Positions 34,768-44,164 of a stretch of DNA of 64,000 nt are shown piece by piece; the stretch's first letter is position 1, and each line of letters opens with the position of its first letter. This DNA is from Glaciecola sp964621345. GTDB taxonomy: Bacteria; Pseudomonadota; Gammaproteobacteria; Enterobacterales; Alteromonadaceae. Below the pieces are notes generated by a model. It made no database searches. It worked only from the letters and a program-made list of their open reading frames with translations, and was not told where the DNA came from. Made by a program: the position numbers and the translations under genes. The stretch is from the NCBI GenBank assembly GCA_964621345.1, contig CAZUON010000014.1, positions 3,901 to 67,900 on the forward strand, written 5' to 3'.

Positions 34768-37700
34768 ATGTTTACAATTTGGACTTTGGCATCCATTACG
34801 GCTGTGTATGTCATATTACTGTTTGCCGTTGCCATATGGGGCAGTAGACAAGGGCGTCCACCAAAGTCTGTGTATGCTCTGGCACTTGGCGTGCATTGTA
34901 CGTCTTGGGCGTTTTTTGGTACCACCACACAGTCATTGCAATTTGGCTGGGCCGTTATACCTACCTATTTAGGCATAGTGCTGGTGATGTTATTTGGCTT
35001 TAGCACACTGCGCAAGATTGCTCACCTGTGCCGCCAACATAAAATATCTTCGTTGGCTGAATTTATCGCGATACGCTATCAACACTCAAACCTGCTTGCA
35101 GGGATTGTCGTAGCGTTGTGCTTTGTTGGCGTTATTCCCTATATCGCGTTGCAGTTAGATGCTATCAGCTCAGCAATTCAAGTCATGACCACCGACAACT
35201 CGAGTTGGTCTGGTTCTGTGAGTTTTTATGTCACCGTGTTCATGGCGGTGTTTTCTATTTGGTTTGGTACCCGCACGCTCGACCTAACCCAAAAAAGAAA
35301 CGGCTTAATGTTCACCATTGCTTTTGAGTCTATTTTAAAGTTATTAGGGTTATTAATTGTTGGGTTTTATTGTGTTTACAGCTTATCTGATGGCTGGTTA
35401 GATTTAGCCGATAAAGCCCTGGCTAACGATGATACCCGCGAAGTCCTAACCCGCCCCTTTTCTGCATGGATTTATCTCAGCCATATTTTACTTGGCATCT
35501 GTTCCATGTTTTGTCTACCGCGGCAGTTTCACATTAATTTTGTTGAAAATAATAGTGACGATGAGTTGCATCACGCGCGCTGGGTCTTCCCAGCGTACCT
35601 GCTATTGATGACGCTGTTTATTTTACCCATTGCTTTAACTGGGGAATTATTGTTTGAACAAAGCGCTATCAGCTCCGACAATTTTGTATTATCAATCCCA
35701 ATCGCCCAGAACAACCACTTAGTCAGCATTAGCGCCTATATCGGTGGCTTAGCCGCATCTACAAGCATGGTGATTGTGGCAACACTTGCACTGGGTAACA
35801 TGGTGGCAAACAACCTTCTTACCCCGCTCTGGCTTTACTCCAAACATATTCGCCAAGGACAGCCAAAACTTTCGGTACATCAGTTACTACGCATTCGCCA
35901 ATGGACCATCATTGTATTGCTGTTTATTGCTTACTGGTACCATCAAAACATTAGTCAATCAGCCCCCTTAGTTAAGTCTGGCACTATAGCCATCGCCTTG
36001 ATGGCGCAAACCTTACCCGGCATTTTACTGGGACTATATTGGCGCTACACACAAAAAAACGCAGTCATTATTGGCTTATTAACAGGGGCCCTCGTGGTCA
36101 TCGTTAAGATGCTCTACCCTGCTATTTTAACTAGTTACTATTTTGCATCTGCGCCAAATGATAGTGATTTTGCCTTTGCTATTTTCTTATCTTTGGGCCT
36201 TAACTTTAGCTTAGTTATTTTAGTTTCTTCTCTGGGCAAGCCTTGCGAGGGCAACCCATTTACCGAAACTAATTTCATGCGTTCGTCTTTAAAAGTACCT
36301 GCTGACAAATTGTTAGCATTGCTCAATAGAATATTACCCGAGCCAGCTATCGCCAACTTCAGCGCAGAACTCAACAAACGGCAGCTTTCATCCAATACAA
36401 CTGGTAACAAGGAGTTAATCAGCAATAACATGATGCCAAATGACTTATTGCTAAAAGCCGAGCAAACCTTAACTTCTCATGTTGGAAATGCCAGCGCCAG
36501 AATTCTGCTCAACGCCATATCAGATAATGATTACGACAACAGCGAAGAACTAAGTGAGCTAGTAGAAAAGGCAACCCAATCATTTCAATTTAATCATGAA
36601 GTCCTACAATCGTCCATCGCTCACCTCCCGCAAGGTATAAGTGTAGTTGATTCGGATTTAAAATTGGTTGCGTGGAATAAACAATATGAGGACTTGTTTG
36701 AATACCCAGAAGGTTTTCTGCATCAAGGCTTAGGTGTGCAAGAGATACTCAATTTTAATGTACAGCGGGGTTTGATAGGGCAAAAAGAAAGTGATGGACA
36801 GGCACAACAAATAATAGCAAGCGAAGCTGTGAACAAACGAATTAAACGTATGGAACAAAGTAAAGCCTATCGTTATATTCGCCAGCACAGTGAAGATAAA
36901 ACGATTGAGATTTCTGGGAATCCCTTGCCTGGTGGCGGTTACATCACTTCTTTCACTGATATTACGCAGTACATAAAAATACAGCAGCAATTAGAAGCTG
37001 CAAAAGAAGATCTCGAGCAGCGGGTTATACAACGCACGCAAGAATTAGAAGTCGCAAAAACAGAGGCTGAAAACGCAAACATTTCGAAAACGAAATTTTT
37101 AGCAGCAACAGGGCATGATTTAATGCAGCCTTTTAACGCAGCTACATTATTTGCCTCAATGCTTCATGAAAAGCTCGCCGGGCACACACTCCATGATATT
37201 TCAAAGCATTTAGTTCAATCCCTTGAAAGCGCCGATGAACTGCTCGGTATGCTGATTGAAATAACAAAATTGGAAAGTGGAAATATTGTCCCCTCCTATA
37301 GTGATTTTTCCCTTGATGGCTTGCTTCAAAGTCTAGCAAACGACTTTACGGTGATTGGCGCACAAAAACATATTCGTGTGCGCTATGTGTCGAGTGGAGT
37401 TTGGGTTCGTAGCGACAAGCGTTTGCTAAGTCGGATGATTCAAAACTTACTGGCGAATGCGATTCGATATACCGACCATGGAAAAGTATTGCTAGGTGTT
37501 AGACGACGTCCGCACAATAGATGCGAGATCATGGTACTTGATACTGGTCGTGGTATTGCCAAAGACAATCAGCTAAGAATATTTAATGAGTTTCAGCGCA
37601 TAGACCAACAACACGACAGCTTAGGCTTAGGATTGGGTCTCACCATCGTTGAGCGGACTTCACTTTTGCTAGGTGTTGAAATTAAGCTCGATTCTGAACT

Positions 37701-38166
37701 AGGAAGAGGTACAAGCTTTGGCTTAACACTTCCAAGACAAGCACCATCTGCTTTGTCTCATACACAGGCCAATAGTCTACCCACCACTGATACCAAACAA
37801 TTCTTATTAAACAAATTAGTATTGGTATTAGAGAATGATACGCAAATTGCTGCAGCACTTGGCGTAATATTGCAAGATTGGGGAGCACGAGTAATGTTTG
37901 CTAATAATATGGCGAGCGCAAAACGACTCAACGAAACACCTGAGTTAATTATTGCCGATTATCATCTCAATGATGGTGACAACGGTATATCCGTATGTGA
38001 AGCGCTTAATTTGACCTTAAGTACTCATGTCCCTGCTATTTTAAGCAGCGCCGACCGTTCTGAACAGATTCAAGAAATGGCAATCGCAAATAACATGCGC
38101 TACTTACCCAAACCTATTAAAACTGCCGCTTTAAAAAGACTAATACAACGGCATTTAAACGTGTAA
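34768..38166 (+). CDS. CrbS-like hybrid sensor: sodium/solute symporter + PAS + histidine kinase + receiver
   Basis: A 1132-residue membrane sensor. Residues about 1-490 form an SLC5/SSS transporter-like domain with roughly 12-13 helices. Then come a PAS_7 domain (about 610-720), a coiled coil, and a kinase core with H-box GHDLMQPFNA (His near 783), N-box NLLANAIRYTDH, G1 DTGRGIA and G2 LGLGLGLTIVE. The C-terminal receiver has the phospho-acceptor Asp near 1063 in IIADYHLND. This is the CbrA/CrbS architecture, which in Vibrio and Pseudomonas controls acetate or carbon-source use with a LuxR-type regulator (CrbR). A CrbR-like gene lies about 1.2 kb downstream. Which solute is sensed is unknown. 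Confidence 0.92.
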   Translation: MFTIWTLASITAVYVILLFAVAIWGSRQGRPPKSVYALALGVHCTSWAFFGTTTQSLQFGWAVIPTYLGIVLVMLFGFSTLRKIAHLCRQHKISSLAEFIAIRYQHSNLLAGIVVALCFVGVIPYIALQLDAISSAIQVMTTDNSSWSGSVSFYVTVFMAVFSIWFGTRTLDLTQKRNGLMFTIAFESILKLLGLLIVGFYCVYSLSDGWLDLADKALANDDTREVLTRPFSAWIYLSHILLGICSMFCLPRQFHINFVENNSDDELHHARWVFPAYLLLMTLFILPIALTGELLFEQSAISSDNFVLSIPIAQNNHLVSISAYIGGLAASTSMVIVATLALGNMVANNLLTPLWLYSKHIRQGQPKLSVHQLLRIRQWTIIVLLFIAYWYHQNISQSAPLVKSGTIAIALMAQTLPGILLGLYWRYTQKNAVIIGLLTGALVVIVKMLYPAILTSYYFASAPNDSDFAFAIFLSLGLNFSLVILVSSLGKPCEGNPFTETNFMRSSLKVPADKLLALLNRILPEPAIANFSAELNKRQLSSNTTGNKELISNNMMPNDLLLKAEQTLTSHVGNASARILLNAISDNDYDNSEELSELVEKATQSFQFNHEVLQSSIAHLPQGISVVDSDLKLVAWNKQYEDLFEYPEGFLHQGLGVQEILNFNVQRGLIGQKESDGQAQQIIASEAVNKRIKRMEQSKAYRYIRQHSEDKTIEISGNPLPGGGYITSFTDITQYIKIQQQLEAAKEDLEQRVIQRTQELEVAKTEAENANISKTKFLAATGHDLMQPFNAATLFASMLHEKLAGHTLHDISKHLVQSLESADELLGMLIEITKLESGNIVPSYSDFSLDGLLQSLANDFTVIGAQKHIRVRYVSSGVWVRSDKRLLSRMIQNLLANAIRYTDHGKVLLGVRRRPHNRCEIMVLDTGRGIAKDNQLRIFNEFQRIDQQHDSLGLGLGLTIVERTSLLLGVEIKLDSELGRGTSFGLTLPRQAPSALSHTQANSLPTTDTKQFLLNKLVLVLENDTQIAAALGVILQDWGARVMFANNMASAKRLNETPELIIADYHLNDGDNGISVCEALNLTLSTHVPAILSSADRSEQIQEMAIANNMRYLPKPIKTAALKRLIQRHLNV

Positions 38167-38255
38167 AATACCCCGTCAACTTAGCGAATGCTATCGAACA
38201 TAAAGGCGCAACGATATAATTCGCAGCTACTGTATATAAGGATATTCGAATACAC

Positions 38256-39332
38256 ATGAAGCCCCCAGTTACTGGTCGCGACCATCTTGAAGATAGTTAT
38301 CAAGCACTTGCTACCAAACACAGCGACGGTCGATTACAAGAATCGATGAAAGTAATATGCTTTGTTGGTGCAATAGCACATATCAGCTTTCTTTTCTTAT
38401 TTGCCATTTTGGGCGCTTTTGTTATGGCCGGGCTCAATGTCATAAGCATAGGGATTTGGATTTTTGCTTTTTATCTGGCACATAAACAGCGTTACCAGAG
38501 CAGTATTAACTTGATTATTGGCGAAATGTTTGCACATGCAGTATTTGCCACCTATTTAGTTGGTCCTAATTTGGGCTTTCAATATTACTTGTGGCCTCTT
38601 ATGGGTTTGTTACTGGCACTTCCTTCGCATAAGCTCAAGCAATCTACCTTCATCTGTGTCTTAGTTATTATCAGTTTTATTGCGCTATCACTGTTTACCC
38701 GCGACATTCACTACAATTATGAACTAAGTCACATTGTGGACTACGTTTACTCAGCTAATATTTTTTTGGCCGCAATGCCTTTTGTATTGACTATCCTATA
38801 CTTGCGTTCGACCAATACCGATAACGAAAAAGCCTTATTCTCGCAAGCAAATATGGATGCGTTAACAGAAACCTATAATCGCCGCTTTGTACATGATTTA
38901 ATGGAAAACACTGGCAATGAGCAACGCAGAAGAAGTTTTGACACCTATTCTCTTGTACTGGGCGACATTGACAATTTTGCCCTCATCAATGAAAGCTTAG
39001 GTCATGGGGTAGCTGACGCGGTCATTAAAAAAATTGCTGTTGTACTTAAGGATAGCGTACGAGACTCTGATATTGTTAGTCGATGGGGCGCAGAAGAATT
39101 TTTAATTATCTTAGCTAACGCCGACAGCGATACCACCGAAAAGGTTGTGCATAAAATGCGACATGGAATATATAGCAATATTGATATTCCAGAAGTGAAT
39201 GAGATTGGCCTAAGTATGAGCTTCGGTATCGCAAGTGCACATCGACATATGTCTTTTGAAGAAACGCTGCGACAAGCAGACCTTAAACTCTATCAAGCCA
39301 AAGCTTCTGGTTCGGACCGAATTATCGTCTAA
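38256..39332 (+). CDS. Membrane GGDEF-domain protein with altered active-site motif (GAEEF)
   Basis: A 358-residue protein with about six N-terminal membrane helices (residues 30-180) and a C-terminal GGDEF domain. The signature reads RWGAEEF (residues 276-282), so the second glycine of GG[DE]EF is alanine. The inhibitory-site motif RxxD (RDSD) is kept five residues before it. A possible diguanylate cyclase, but with doubtful activity: it may instead bind c-di-GMP or GTP as a receptor. It sits between the CrbS-like and CrbR-like genes and is in the same direction as CrbS, 90 bases downstream. Confidence 0.88.
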   Translation: MKPPVTGRDHLEDSYQALATKHSDGRLQESMKVICFVGAIAHISFLFLFAILGAFVMAGLNVISIGIWIFAFYLAHKQRYQSSINLIIGEMFAHAVFATYLVGPNLGFQYYLWPLMGLLLALPSHKLKQSTFICVLVIISFIALSLFTRDIHYNYELSHIVDYVYSANIFLAAMPFVLTILYLRSTNTDNEKALFSQANMDALTETYNRRFVHDLMENTGNEQRRRSFDTYSLVLGDIDNFALINESLGHGVADAVIKKIAVVLKDSVRDSDIVSRWGAEEFLIILANADSDTTEKVVHKMRHGIYSNIDIPEVNEIGLSMSFGIASAHRHMSFEETLRQADLKLYQAKASGSDRIIV

Positions 39333-39344
39333 TTGGCATTACCC

Positions 39345-39986
39345 TTAGTTCTCGGTACTCATCATTTCTTTATACATGATGCCCGCTTGCGTGCGGTTAT
39401 TTACACCAAGCTTGCGTAATACAGCCGAGGCATGCTGCTTCACAGTCGATTCTGAAATATCTAGCTCGTAGGCAATTTGCTTATTCAATAGGCCATTGGC
39501 AATCATATTCAGGACTTTTAATTGGTGTGGCGTTAAGGTTTCAAGTAGATGGTAATGTTGTAGTTTCTCTGAATTTTGATCCGGCAATTGAAAATCATTT
39601 GGCAGCCACTGTCCACCGTCGAGCACGGTACTTACGGCTTCAGAAATACTATCAAGTCCGACTGATTTTGGAATGAACGCGCTCGCTCCCAGTGCAATAC
39701 ACTTTTCAATGACCTGTGCACTCTCTTCGCCCGACACAACAATTACTAGGGTATTAGGGAATTCAGCTCGCAATTTTGTCATGCCACTCAAACCTTCGGT
39801 ATCTGGCATGTTTAAATCTAAACAGACTAAGTCAATATCAGGATTTTTCTGCAAATAAGCATAGGTTTGGTCAAAGTTATTTGCTTGAGCAACGTCAAGG
39901 CCTAACTGCTGAGCTAAGACCTGATTTAATGCGCTTCTAAACAAAGGATGATCGTCAGCAATAAGGGCAGTATAGCTTTGATTCAT
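39345..39986 (-). CDS. CrbR-like LuxR/NarL-family response regulator
   Basis: A 213-residue regulator: a receiver domain with acidic pocket ADDHP and phospho-acceptor Asp in LVCLDLNMPD, the conserved Lys in FIPKSV, and a C-terminal LuxR-type DNA-binding domain (LTPHQLKVLNMIANGLLNKQ, then SESTVKQHASAVLRKLG). This is the partner type of CrbS-like sensors. It converges on the GGDEF gene and precedes the TonB receptor block. Candidate targets are the PHB genes and acetyl-CoA metabolism, by inference. Confidence 0.9.
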   Translation of the reverse strand: MNQSYTALIADDHPLFRSALNQVLAQQLGLDVAQANNFDQTYAYLQKNPDIDLVCLDLNMPDTEGLSGMTKLRAEFPNTLVIVVSGEESAQVIEKCIALGASAFIPKSVGLDSISEAVSTVLDGGQWLPNDFQLPDQNSEKLQHYHLLETLTPHQLKVLNMIANGLLNKQIAYELDISESTVKQHASAVLRKLGVNNRTQAGIMYKEMMSTEN

Positions 39987-40175
39987 GACTTACCTTAGAA
40001 AAATAATAAAGGAGACGCTACGCGCATGCACGGAGCCAAAAATTGACCACAATGAGGCGATAATCGAGCAGGCAAAATAACGTATTTGCTTAAATATTAC
40101 TAGCGTTGTACTAAAGTAGAGCTTACACACTTTCTACGATTACACTTTGTATAATATGCTAAGCCCAGCTTGTAT

Positions 40176-40199
40176 AAAAAAGGCGGCCTAAGCCGCCAA
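40176..40199 (-). terminator. Terminator after TonB receptor gene
   Basis: On the minus strand GGCGGC-TTAG-GCCGCC is followed by TTTTTT, just past the receptor stop. Confidence 0.9.
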
Positions 40200-40205
40200 C
40201 ACACA

Positions 40206-42605
40206 TTAGAAACGGTAACCAAAGGTAACTTGCACCGTTCGTGGGTCACCATAATACCCAATCAAGGTATTGTCGCCTCCCGTACCTGGAATGAATCCAC
40301 CGTTGCCATCAGAGGTAACAAACTGATAACCACCGACTAAATATTCTTCGTCAGTAAGGTTTTTAAGGTGTACTCCGCCATAATAATTGCCTGAGTTACT
40401 TTCCCATGTTGCGCTCATATTGAGCAATCCATAGCCGTCTTGGCTGAGCAAGCTGTCTGCGGTTTCGTCAATATTATAGTCATCACGATAGTAGTAGTTT
40501 GCACTAAGCATAACGTAACCGAAACTGGTATCAATGCCATAATTTGCAGCAAAGTTTGCAGTATACTCTGGCGTGTTGGATATGGCGAAAGAATCAGAGA
40601 TATCAATAGGTTGGCCGTCTGGGCCAATTGAAATGACCTCTTCAAAATCTGCATCGATGTAACCAAGCGCAACATCAAACGATAAGGCATCGCTCGCAAC
40701 CCACGTGATCTCCGCTTCAATTCCGTTGGACGATGACTTACCCACATTCCCTAAGATTTGATTTAAATCGGTGGGAGACGACACCGGCAGCACCGAAATG
40801 TACTGACGGTCCTTATGATCTAAGCTAAAGAGGGTAACATTGGTACGCAGGCTATCGCTAAGGTCAGTTTTAATACCAAGCTCATAAGTATCGACTACCT
40901 CAGGGTCAACTGCCGGTTCGTTTATCGTTGCACGCGGATTAAAGGTACCTGATTTAAAGCCTTGTGAATAACTCGCAAATACCATCATGTCGTCAGACAC
41001 TTGGTAATCCAAGCCAACTCGCGGCGTAAAGCGTGACCAACTCTCCTCAGAGGGTGCATCCAGGATGCCATCACCATTTGTATCTTGCCCAAGTACCTGG
41101 GGCACTAAATTGTTGCCCGGAAACGTACCATCAGGACGCACATAGTTGGGGATCCAACCAGACTCTGGATATACATTGGCGAATATTAGGCCATTGTTGA
41201 CCGAAGCTGACTTGGTTTCGTCGGTATAACGTGCACCTAAGGTTAACGATAATTGTTCAGTTAAGTCCACATTTGCCTGTGCGTAAGCTGCCCAGCTTTC
41301 TGAATTGTTGCAGCCTGTGACTTCGCGAGTTAGACCTGGCGCGCCAAGCACTTGACCTAATGCTCCTAAAATAGCGTCAAAGCTTCCGCAAGATTCACCG
41401 TCGTAGTAATACAAGCCACCGGTGACCTTGAAAGAATCTGCTAAATAATTCGCTTGTAGCTCATGGGTGGTGTTCTCATCGTCATAAATAGCGGGTACAT
41501 CAAAGACGATGGCCGGCGTATTATCAAAGTCGATATTCGTAGGTGAGTAGCTTTCTCGGCTAGAAGCCACGTATTTAAGCTGAAGAGCATCACTGACATC
41601 ATACCGAGCGGTAAAGCTGTATCCCTCTACTTCGACTAAGTTTTCAGTCGGCAAACTGGTATATGAATCATACACACTGTCGGGTACCGGAGCATCGGTT
41701 AAAATACTCGGCAGTAATCGAAAGCCGCCCTTAGAATTTGAAGTATCTTCTGTTTTGTCCCAATCTAAACGGAAAAACAGTTTATCGGTAGGAGTATACT
41801 CAACCGTAATTCGTGCAGCCCATAAATCTTTGTTGTAATTTTCTCGGTCTTGATCAGGTAGTGCTGAAATTAAGAATTCACCAAAGCCATCGCGATTAAG
41901 ATTTGCATAACCACCGCCCACATATAGCTTATCTTCTATTAAGGGAATTTGCCCGGTGACCATTAGGTCACGTTGTGAGTATGAACCAAGCGTAGCTTGC
42001 GCGTTAAACTCTGCATCACCCGACATTTCCTTTGTGACGTATTTGATCGCACCACCTATGGTATTTTTACCATACAAAGTACCCTGTGGACCGCGTAACA
42101 CTTCCACACGCTGCACGTTGAGTAAATCCAACACCGCGCCTTGAGGACGCGCCATATATACATCGTCAATATAAATACCAACGCCAGGCTCATATCCCCA
42201 GAGCGGGTCTTGTTGCCCTACTCCGCGAATGAAAGCGGTTAAAGTAGAGTTAGTACCACGACTAGTTTGCAAAGTGGTATTAGGAGAAAACTGTTGAACC
42301 TCAGTGAGAACAGTTATGCCTCGATTTTGCAAGTCTTGTGCACTTACCGAGGTCACCGCTACAGGCACCTCTTGTAGAGACTCCACAGTGCGGCGTGCGG
42401 TCACTTCAATAGTTTCTAGCGTGCCTTTATTCGCTTGTTCATTCTCGCTTTGATTGTCGACTTGTGCCATAGCAGTTGACGATAAGGTAATCGCGCCTAG
42501 CGTGCTAATTACCGCTAGTGCGCAGGCTGTTTTGTTAAATTTGAACCTAGCTTGATTTGCTACGTGCATTTGCTCAGCCTTATTTGTTAATGTGTTATGT
42601 GTCAT
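40206..42605 (-). CDS. TonB-dependent outer membrane receptor
   Basis: A 799-residue ligand-gated importer. After a signal region (hydrophobic ACALAVISTLGAITLSSTAMA), a TonB box-like IEVTA precedes the plug domain (about residues 60-180, with VQRVEVLRGPQGTLYGKN). A beta-barrel follows, ending in VTFGYRF with terminal phenylalanine. The barrel resembles the broad Alteromonadales group of carbohydrate/unknown receptors, so the ligand is not visible from sequence. Start ATG 42605 has GGGGA at a proper distance. It is divergent from the PHB-related operon across a 250-base region, so oligomeric hydroxybutyrate is a possible ligand (inference). Confidence 0.92.
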   Translation of the reverse strand: MTHNTLTNKAEQMHVANQARFKFNKTACALAVISTLGAITLSSTAMAQVDNQSENEQANKGTLETIEVTARRTVESLQEVPVAVTSVSAQDLQNRGITVLTEVQQFSPNTTLQTSRGTNSTLTAFIRGVGQQDPLWGYEPGVGIYIDDVYMARPQGAVLDLLNVQRVEVLRGPQGTLYGKNTIGGAIKYVTKEMSGDAEFNAQATLGSYSQRDLMVTGQIPLIEDKLYVGGGYANLNRDGFGEFLISALPDQDRENYNKDLWAARITVEYTPTDKLFFRLDWDKTEDTSNSKGGFRLLPSILTDAPVPDSVYDSYTSLPTENLVEVEGYSFTARYDVSDALQLKYVASSRESYSPTNIDFDNTPAIVFDVPAIYDDENTTHELQANYLADSFKVTGGLYYYDGESCGSFDAILGALGQVLGAPGLTREVTGCNNSESWAAYAQANVDLTEQLSLTLGARYTDETKSASVNNGLIFANVYPESGWIPNYVRPDGTFPGNNLVPQVLGQDTNGDGILDAPSEESWSRFTPRVGLDYQVSDDMMVFASYSQGFKSGTFNPRATINEPAVDPEVVDTYELGIKTDLSDSLRTNVTLFSLDHKDRQYISVLPVSSPTDLNQILGNVGKSSSNGIEAEITWVASDALSFDVALGYIDADFEEVISIGPDGQPIDISDSFAISNTPEYTANFAANYGIDTSFGYVMLSANYYYRDDYNIDETADSLLSQDGYGLLNMSATWESNSGNYYGGVHLKNLTDEEYLVGGYQFVTSDGNGGFIPGTGGDNTLIGYYGDPRTVQVTFGYRF

Positions 42606-42703
42606 CATAATTCCCCAAGTGCCTATTGTTTTAATTTTGATCATTGATTGTGCTGGGTCTGCGGTCTGGTGTTAAATTTAAGTTAAAATCGTTAAAAAAG
42701 AAC

Positions 42704-42719
42704 TAGTACCATCGTACTA
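42704..42719. promoter_or_regulatory. Palindrome in the divergent promoter region
   Basis: TAGTAC-CATC-GTACTA is a perfect 6-bp dyad between the TonB receptor and the permease operon. It is a candidate operator for a dimeric regulator such as the CrbR-like protein. No known consensus is claimed. Confidence 0.35.
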
Positions 42720-42857
42720 TGGGAATTCTGTTGGATGTCGCGCACACTATTTGCAAGCCTGGCAATCTGCGGTCACAGATTGATATACAAGACGGCAACT
42801 CTTTGGAATATACACAAGAGCTTGATGCTGAATAAAAACAACAACAGGATATCGTAG

Positions 42858-44153
42858 ATGTTAAGTTTAATTGGATTAGTGGGTGGTTTGTTGCTGCTCA
42901 TCGTCTTAACCGTACGCGGCATGAACCTTTTTATTGCTGCTCCCGCATGCGCTCTATTGGTGGCACTGACCAGCGGAATGAGTGTATTTGTTGGAGACGG
43001 TAACTTTGTACAAACCTATATGAGCGGTTTTACATCGTTTATCGCAAGTTGGTTTTTCATGTTTTTACTCGGCGCATTATTTGGTAAATTCATGGAAGAT
43101 ACCGGAGCTGCTGATTCTCTATCGCGCTGGATAATAAACAAACTGGGGTATAAAAAAGCGATTTTTGCCGTTGTAGCGGCCTGTGCGATCTTAACCTATG
43201 GCGGCGTAAGTGTGTTTGTCGTAGCTTTTTCTGTATACCCAATGGCATTGAGCTTATTTAAAGATGCTGATTTACCTCGGCGATTCATCCCTGCCACCCT
43301 TGCGTTCGGCTCGGTGACCTTTACTATGACTTCTGCCGGCTCACCTGAAATACAAAATTGGATCCCAATAAAATACTTAGGCACATCCCCGTTTGCTGCG
43401 TGGGAAGTCAGTGCGGTAGTCGCAATTTTCATGGCATCATTTGGTTATTGGTGGCTGAAAAAAATGGTCAATAAAGCGGTTGCTAATGGTGAATCGTTTC
43501 ATCACAAACCCGAAGACCCCAAAATTGTAGAGCGCGACTTGCCCAATCCATTTACAGGCCTTATTCCTCTGTTTGTTGTGCTGATTATCTCTTTTCTATT
43601 TCACGAGCAATATAAAGAAATGGCCCTAATTGTTGCCTTAGGTAGTGGCGTTGTGACCTTAATGCTTATCAACTTTAAGTACTTTCAAAACTTAGGAGCG
43701 GCGGTGAATTTAGGAACAACAGGAGCCTTAGTCGCAATCGGGAACACTGCTGCAGTGGTTGGTTTTGGCGCCATTGCAAAAACTACGGAAGCCTTTCAAA
43801 GTACCGTTGAGATCATGACGCAAATACCAGGTAACGAATTAATTGGAGCAGCGATTGCGGTCAGTGTCATTGCGGGGTTAACCGGCAGTGCATCTGGCGG
43901 ACAAGCCATTGCCCTGCCCTTAGTTGGCCCTTATTACATGGATCAAGGGGTCGACCCAGAGGAGCTGCATCGTATTGTCTCAATCAGCTCTGGCGCGTTA
44001 GATTCTTTGCCGCATAATGGCTATGTTGTAACTACAATTAGAGCGATTTGCCATGAAACACATCAAGCTGCTTATGCGCCGCTCGCTGCCTTAACGGTCA
44101 TTGTGCCGTTGATTGGCTTGAGTCTGGCCATTGGCTTGTTTATCTTGTTTTAA
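42858..44153 (+). CDS. GntP-family permease (candidate 3-hydroxybutyrate transporter)
   Basis: A 431-residue inner-membrane protein with about 11-13 hydrophobic segments, of the GntP (COG2610) ion-coupled carboxylate transporter family. The lines GLTGSASGGQAIALPLVGP and SISSGALDSLPHNGYVVTTI are typical of members found with 3-hydroxybutyrate genes. Family transport of gluconate-like or short hydroxyacids is known. The specific substrate 3-hydroxybutyrate is inferred from the depolymerase and dehydrogenase downstream. CAGGAT precedes the ATG. First gene of a four-gene operon. Confidence 0.88.
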   Translation: MLSLIGLVGGLLLLIVLTVRGMNLFIAAPACALLVALTSGMSVFVGDGNFVQTYMSGFTSFIASWFFMFLLGALFGKFMEDTGAADSLSRWIINKLGYKKAIFAVVAACAILTYGGVSVFVVAFSVYPMALSLFKDADLPRRFIPATLAFGSVTFTMTSAGSPEIQNWIPIKYLGTSPFAAWEVSAVVAIFMASFGYWWLKKMVNKAVANGESFHHKPEDPKIVERDLPNPFTGLIPLFVVLIISFLFHEQYKEMALIVALGSGVVTLMLINFKYFQNLGAAVNLGTTGALVAIGNTAAVVGFGAIAKTTEAFQSTVEIMTQIPGNELIGAAIAVSVIAGLTGSASGGQAIALPLVGPYYMDQGVDPEELHRIVSISSGALDSLPHNGYVVTTIRAICHETHQAAYAPLAALTVIVPLIGLSLAIGLFILF

Positions 44154-44164
44154 GAGCTAACGAT

